From NCBI GenBank assembly GCA_003255065.1, contig QAOA01004360.1:1-64000 (forward strand): a DNA stretch of 64,000 nucleotides, read 5' to 3'. Within the stretch, counting starts at the first letter, position 1. Each line of letters starts with the position of its first letter. The translations under genes were made by a program, and so were the position numbers. The stretch comes from Cercis canadensis. Its lineage: Eukaryota > Streptophyta > Magnoliopsida > Fabales > Fabaceae. This document shows, piece by piece, positions 58,735-64,000 of this stretch. The notes under the pieces are model-generated. The model searched no databases and was not told where the DNA came from. It worked only from the letters and a program-made list of their open reading frames with translations.

Positions 58735-60800
58735 TCATCTACAGATTTCTCTTTCTCTCAAGTCTCACACATCTCATACATTAGTTATAGTGAGTCAAAG
58801 AAAGGGACTCCGAGCAAGTTAAGGACTGTAGACAAACTGAATAGGAGGTAGGAAAAGCAGATCAAGATTGCAATTGATTGGGTTGGTGGGGTGGAAATGT
58901 CTTTATCAAAGAACCTCATACGCTCATACTCATCGTGGATGACTTAGACATTATATAAAGTCTCCTTGTCTAGACTTCACAACCTTTCATTCACGGTATT
59001 GCTCCAAAAAGTCTGAACTCTAATCATGCCGACGAGTCCATACTAATGGAATTTGTGTTCAGCGTGTTTTCGATAGAGATAAGAGAAGGAAGAAATAAGC
59101 TAAAGAGTAGAGAAACTTGTTTATTTTTGTATGTCCTACTGTTTGAAAATAATTGAAAGAGTGAAACATATACATGAAAGAAAAGTGCATGATTATAAAT
59201 GTTAGATATAAAATTATTATTGGGTCTTAAACCCAAAAGCTTAAACTATTAGGCGAAAACTCAATAATAATTTTATATATAACATACTACTATAAGTACA
59301 AGACTCTAATCGTATGTCTATGGACTATGATTCTCCACTTGTTAGGGGAGTTCTTTTCTAACTCTTACAAATAGTATGCATTGTGTAAAGTAATTAGGGA
59401 TCAAGTTATTTAATACACTCAGCTGGCCTCCATTGTCTGAAGTAGTTTGGGGTCTAGTTATTTAATAGAAGTAGCACTGATTACGTCCAATATATCTAAC
59501 ACTCCAGTCAAATGGACACTCAAACATGCACTCGTTAAAAATCTGTAGAGCTTAGACTTTTCAGAGGAATGCCTTCTTCATGCCAATTTCAGTATCATAT
59601 ACACCATTCTTTTTCCTTTGTAATAAGTTTGACAATCAGAAACATTATATAAAATACATGGTTTAACTTATCTCTAAGAAATTATATTAAGAAACAATAA
59701 GTGTGACCTGAAAGATTATTTGATGATGCATAAATTAAAGAGTACACTAAATTAGAACATATAGCAGACTGCCTCTAACCACCGCTATACACAAATTACA
59801 AAATAGGACAGATATATATGCAATATCTGTAGATTCAGAGTCCACCAACAGGGTGCGTGATAAAAGTTCTCTATACGTGAAGGGCCAATAAAGAAAATAA
59901 GAAGTAAATATACAGGGAGCAGAGAGATCCGGCAAGTTAAAATTTACCTTTTCTGTTTTGCTTTTGTTTTTGTTTTTGTCTTTTTTTTTTTTTTTTTTTT
60001 TTNTTGCCTTCATCGTTCAGTTTGTCTGCAATTCTCCACTTGCTCAGTAAGAATATTTCACTCACATTCTAGAGAAAAGTATGCATTGCTTGAGACTATG
60101 ATAGATCAGCGACTTGTATTTACTAGAGTAAATTTGGGTCCCTTTAGAAACACCTAAACTTCAAAGAATTTTTATCTAACACTTAACTTATGGATAGTTT
60201 AAGTCTTAAACACTTGTAAACATTAAATAGTACACTCGGAATTGGCAATTCATCAAACTTTAATATTTGAATTAGACTCACATCTAAAAGAAAACTTTCA
60301 ATAAACAAATTGAATTAGACTCAATTAAAAGTTTTTATTTTATTTTACTTTTCTTAACAACCGAATATTCCATTGGCCCGAATCAGAAATAGCAAATGAG
60401 CTAACATGAGTAAAGGTTCTGCAATGAGATATTTGAACCAGAACCTACACTCCCGGACAATCTCAAAGTAATCAATTTGAAGCTGTATGAATAGCCCAGC
60501 AGATCCATAAGGTTGTAGTAGTATGAAGAGAACCATCCCTTCTCCTGCATCACAGAGAATCCAATTCTGTACCTGCAGGTTCTTTTTCTTCTTAAATGAC
60601 CTAAACTTGTCATTCCTGACTCAGAGCTTTCATTATATCTCCCTTTTCTTTAAAATTTCAAATTTTCTTAAGCATCCCTGCATTCTTCTATATGTTAGCA
60701 AACCAACTATACTGTTCTTTTATCTACCTGTATCTATGCGTTGCTAATGAATTTTGCAAGGCACTCCCCAATTCTACCATCCTTCCAAGATTTTAATTTT
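58735..60800. other. Intergenic stretch with a poly(T)/N tract
   Basis: No gene is identified. A T-rich run (59959-60004) contains one unresolved base at 60003. On the minus strand an acceptor-like CAG before ~60574 opens ~55 codons down to 60401, in either of two frames, without a recognisable family; I do not call it a gene. Confidence 0.45.
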
Positions 60801-62235
60801 GAGTAAAATACCTTTTGCGTCCTTGAATTATTTCTCAAATATCATTTTAATCCTTGATTTATTTTTTTGTCACTTTAATCCTTAAATAATCACTGAGAGT
60901 TACAAGAAATACTCCTAGAGATGGGTGAATAGGAGTTTTCAAAAAATTTAAGCTAATTTGATCTTAAACATAATTTGTTCAAAGATCTAAACAATACGAC
61001 AATTAGTTCTAGAATATATGAACTAGTTCTAAAATAGAATAGATAAATATAGTAAACTCAAATCCAGTTTAACAAAGAATAGCTCAAACAAAGCAACCCA
61101 AAAAATATAGTCATTTATCACAATCAAAACTAAAATTCAATAAACACATAAAATCAAGAATAGAAGAGAAGAGTCAAGAAAATCTTAGCCACGAATTTAA
61201 AGTGATTCAGTACTAAGACCTATATCTACTTCTCCCAATACTTGGGGTTCCACTAAATCAAGTTTAATTTGTTCAAGCTTCTCCACGCTTTTACATCCAT
61301 GGTTTCTCTCCAAAACTCACCAAGAACTTTCTCCTTCTAGCATCACAACTAGAAGTAACTCACTATTTCCTACTGAAATCCAGAGTATAGAACACTCAAA
61401 AAAGAGTCGAGCTCCTTTAACATTTTCTCGCTCTCTCTCTCAGAGAATATTTTTACAGAGAAAAGTACATGAGGAAGATGAAGCCGAGCACTAAAAATTT
61501 TGAAGGAGAAGAACAATTCTTTCTCTCTAACTCTTGTCTAATTTTTTCTATTTCTTCTTCTTATCTTCTAAAGACTTGAAATCTCTCTCTTGAAGGAGAA
61601 GCACCATCACGTGACGGACAATAATGGCCCTTGATTTGAGGACAGGTGTTACACCAAGAGGAAAGGAAATTCCACTAACCATTTCTTTTGTCTTGGAGTG
61701 ACAAAAGAGATGCTTTTTACAAACTTCCTTAAAAAGTGGATCTACACCAACTCTCAATAAGAGAAAGCTTTCTTCACAAGCTAAGGTGACCTTCTGACAT
61801 GCGCAGAATAGGCTAATGCATTCCAAAGTATTCACACGCCTAGATCCATGTCAGCATCATTGATTAAATGATTTCAGAAGAATGAGTTAATTGGTTTAAG
61901 AACTAGTTCTTACATAAAGGAAGAACTAGTTCTTACATAAAGGAAGAACCAGTTCTCAACTTTCCTTGCTAATCTGTTCTAAGTAAAACACTTTGCCACA
62001 ACACAAATTAGAAGAATTAAAATAATTTGTTATCATCAAAACAGGATTAGAGAATTGTGGTGCTAACAATCACATTGTCATCTAAATCAATCCTCTGTAG
62101 CTCCAAAAGTAATCACTTAAAGGATTGATTTGGCACATATAGTGATTATTTGAGAACTAAAGTGGCACAAAAAATAAATCAATGACTAAAGTGATATTTG
62201 AAAAATAATTTAGAGACGCAAAAAGTATTTAACTC
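60801..62235. mobile_element. MULE-like inverted-repeat element, split by a solo LTR
   Basis: Long imperfect terminal inverted repeats of ~93 bases: left GAGTAAAATACCTTTTGCG (60801 on); right, in reverse complement, GAGTTAAATACTTTTTGCG (62235 back). The 9-bp flanks TTTAATTTT (60792-60800) and TTTTATTTT (62236-62244) differ at one base, as expected for Mutator-like TSDs, though the AT-rich context weakens this. Net size without the nested LTR is ~255 bp, so it is MITE-sized and has no transposase. Confidence 0.8.
60894..62068. mobile_element. Solo LTR (family shared with 12876-14407)
   Basis: Begins TGAGAGTTACAAG and ends GGTGCTAACA. The perfect TSD ATCAC lies at 60889-60893 and 62069-62073. 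Without it the inverted-repeat element's interior is continuous. The landmark ATACTCCTAGAG and the direct repeat GAACTAGTTCTTACATAAAG (two copies, 61900-61945) are visible. Confidence 0.92.
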
Positions 62236-62244
62236 TTTTATTTT

Positions 62245-62535
62245 TAGTGATTTTTTTTTTGGTTGAAATTTGGGGGGTAAGTAGTTATGGTATCCGTATA
62301 TGCTGAATGGTTTTTAATGTACATGATAAAGAATACTAGCTGATTCTAGTTAGTTAATTATTTTTGTAATTAATTCTAGATATATTTCTGTGTATATAAT
62401 TCTGTATTATCCTAAGAGTTTGTTTAGTCTCATAGGATTCAAATATAGAATAATTCAAAGCTTATTCTAGTGTTTGTTGCAACCAGCACTTTTTATAAAT
62501 ACATTATATCAATTAATACAATTTAAGGTGTTTAC
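62245..62535. other. AT-rich host or unassigned repeat DNA
   Basis: Left flank of the last solo LTR, continuing at 63842. A TATAAATACATTATATC stretch near 62495 resembles an LTR promoter, but no element boundary was found. Confidence 0.35.
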
Positions 62536-63836
62536 TGACGGGTGCCGAACCGTATAAAATTACAATACTAATTGCAACTAATTTGTAGTATAGGATGCAA
62601 CCAGTGTCGTCTCCCAAGGATTTACCAGAACAACTAATCTAGTAGGACTTAAGCAAGAACAGAATATGGGGGGTTTTGTGTTGAATGCTGAATAATCAAA
62701 ATTTAGAAAGCAGTAACAGGATTTAATCAAATAAGAGAAAGCGCAATTAACTCAAGCAGGCAACCAAACCTTAATCCATCCTTGTTCACTAAAGATAACC
62801 TAGATCTAATTTAATTCTTGGTTAAGTGTTACCTGGAACCCCTAACAGTAACACTTAGAATTCCTCCTGATTTTCCAATCAAGATTCAATTAATCATGGA
62901 ATTAAGACTCTAGGCAACCGCTCTATATCACTAAGTCCAGATTAATTTAATAACCGAATTATCCAAGTTAACCTTATATTAAAAACCTTTAAAGTATGAT
63001 TATCAATCTAATTACTGTTATGAATCTAATCAACCAATTTAAATTCATACAAAACATGCATGCAATCAAAGTACCATTCAATCACATGAAGAAGGGAAGA
63101 AGCAATAATTCAAATTAGATTAAATCAAACCCGGTTGAAGCACAGGAACTCTGGATTATTAAGTTTGGCTCCTCTTGAATTGATTACAAAAGAACTTAGC
63201 CTTCCATGGAAGACTTGAACATAAAGCAAGGGTGGAAAAACGAACTCAGCAAAGGAGGCAGCAGCTGCTCAAGGTAATTTCATGTCTCTTCTAGTTTCTA
63301 TATTTTCCTCAACAACTTGAGAATAAATACTAGTTGGCTGCCTCCTCTAGGTTTCTTAATTACAAAATAAACTTAGTTTCCTAAATTATTAATGGCTAAA
63401 AACATGATCAAGCCCTAGTGTCATGTGTGCTGGCCCAAAAAGTAGATATTGGCCCAAATAAACATGCTCTGGTCCAATAGGCAGGCCTAAGGAAAGGAAT
63501 CAGTCAATGTTGGGCGGATGTAGAAAATCTGGACTGCTTACACGCGAATTTCAGTTGTCCAGACGTGAGAATAAGTCTCTGGTCTCTTCATATGAAATGT
63601 AGAATTTTCTGTCAGCTTTCCAACGAAACTAGAATCGCATCAATCGGACATCTGTAACCAAAGATATGGTGAAAAATGTAAGTAGTGCCAGAATTCAACA
63701 GTTAAACAATTAAAATCTATAAGCATCAACAAATCCAAATCTACGAAACATATCTAAGGACCATAAAAATCACTAGAAACACACATTAAAAGACTAAGAA
63801 TAAGGGAAACAAATAGAGTAAAATAATGTGTTATCA
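62536..63836. mobile_element. Solo LTR near the right edge
   Basis: The 1301-bp unit begins TGACGGGTGCCG and ends ATGTGTTATCA. The perfect TSD TTTAC lies at 62531-62535 and 63837-63841. It has the AGTGTCGTCTCCCAAGGA and CAGCTTTCCAACGAAAC-type blocks common to LTRs of large plant gypsy elements. No coding sequence. Confidence 0.9.
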
Positions 63837-63900
63837 TTTACCCTCTCTGTATCGTTTCTATTACTTGATTGTGTGAAGAGTGAAGCCATTATCTCGTGGC

Positions 63901-64000
63901 TAGAGGTGGGAAACAGGCCGGCCTGACCTGTTTTTATTCAGGCTGGCTTAATATTAGCCCAGCCCTACTCGGGCTGTTGGCCAAAATGGGCCAATCCACT
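63901..64000. mobile_element. Left end of a hAT element, cut by the window edge
   Basis: Begins TAGAGGTGGGAAACAGGCCGG, a typical plant hAT terminus, followed by GGCCTGACC/GGGCTG-rich subterminal sequence. If correct, the 8-bp TSD is CTCGTGGC (63893-63900) and should recur at the other end. Confidence 0.75.

Noticed and set aside
60401..60613. Minus-strand frame with an acceptor-like start
   Set aside because: Two frames are open and neither has a recognisable motif; composition gives no preference, so it is not called as an exon.

Overview
This window is nuclear DNA of a flowering plant, most likely a eudicot. The evidence is GT-AG introns in AT-rich sequence, a plastid triose-phosphate translocator gene, plant GDSL esterase genes, and a dense load of Ty1/copia, Ty3/gypsy, LINE, hAT, MULE-like and Helitron elements. 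The species cannot be named from sequence alone. Only about 4-5 kb carries host genes; nearly all the rest is transposable-element DNA, much of it nested.

Layout. 711-2179 (minus): five spliced exons of a plastid triose-phosphate/phosphate translocator (TPT) gene; the rest lies off the left edge or is lost. 2628-3023: solo gypsy LTR. 3461-12333: decayed plus-strand copia element split by a hAT element (5638-9988), itself split by a solo LTR (6615-8068). 12876-14407: solo LTR split by a second solo gypsy LTR (13245-13641). About 15023-17808: LINE remnant split by a deleted gypsy element. 17944-36665: a four-element nest. A minus-strand copia element carries a plus-strand gypsy element (18835-34277), which carries a minus-strand gypsy element (22100-30470); the copia 5' LTR also holds a solo LTR (35905-36578). 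37596-47216: Helitron with a decayed Rep/helicase gene, internal ~940-bp tandem repeats and, unexpectedly, a 64-bp direct duplication at its two sides. 47281-51960: no securely identified gene. 52062-53126: 5'-truncated LINE. 53758-54633: small hAT element. 55112-57120: complete five-exon GDSL esterase/lipase gene, followed by a broken tandem copy (57493-58730). 60801-62235: MULE-like inverted-repeat element split by a solo LTR. 62536-63836: solo LTR. 63901 to the right edge: start of another hAT element.

Insertion boundaries were fixed by reading TG...CA termini and target-site duplications (TSDs) directly. In three cases (hAT in copia, gypsy in copia, gypsy in gypsy) removing the insert makes the interrupted coding frame resume, which supports the nesting order. 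Both gypsy elements in the tower have paired LTRs, a primer-binding site, gag and aspartic protease but no recognisable reverse transcriptase or integrase. They look like non-autonomous gag-protease elements that depended on relatives for replication. Stop codons in the decayed elements are mostly at former Gln or Trp codons, as expected from deamination of methylated cytosine.
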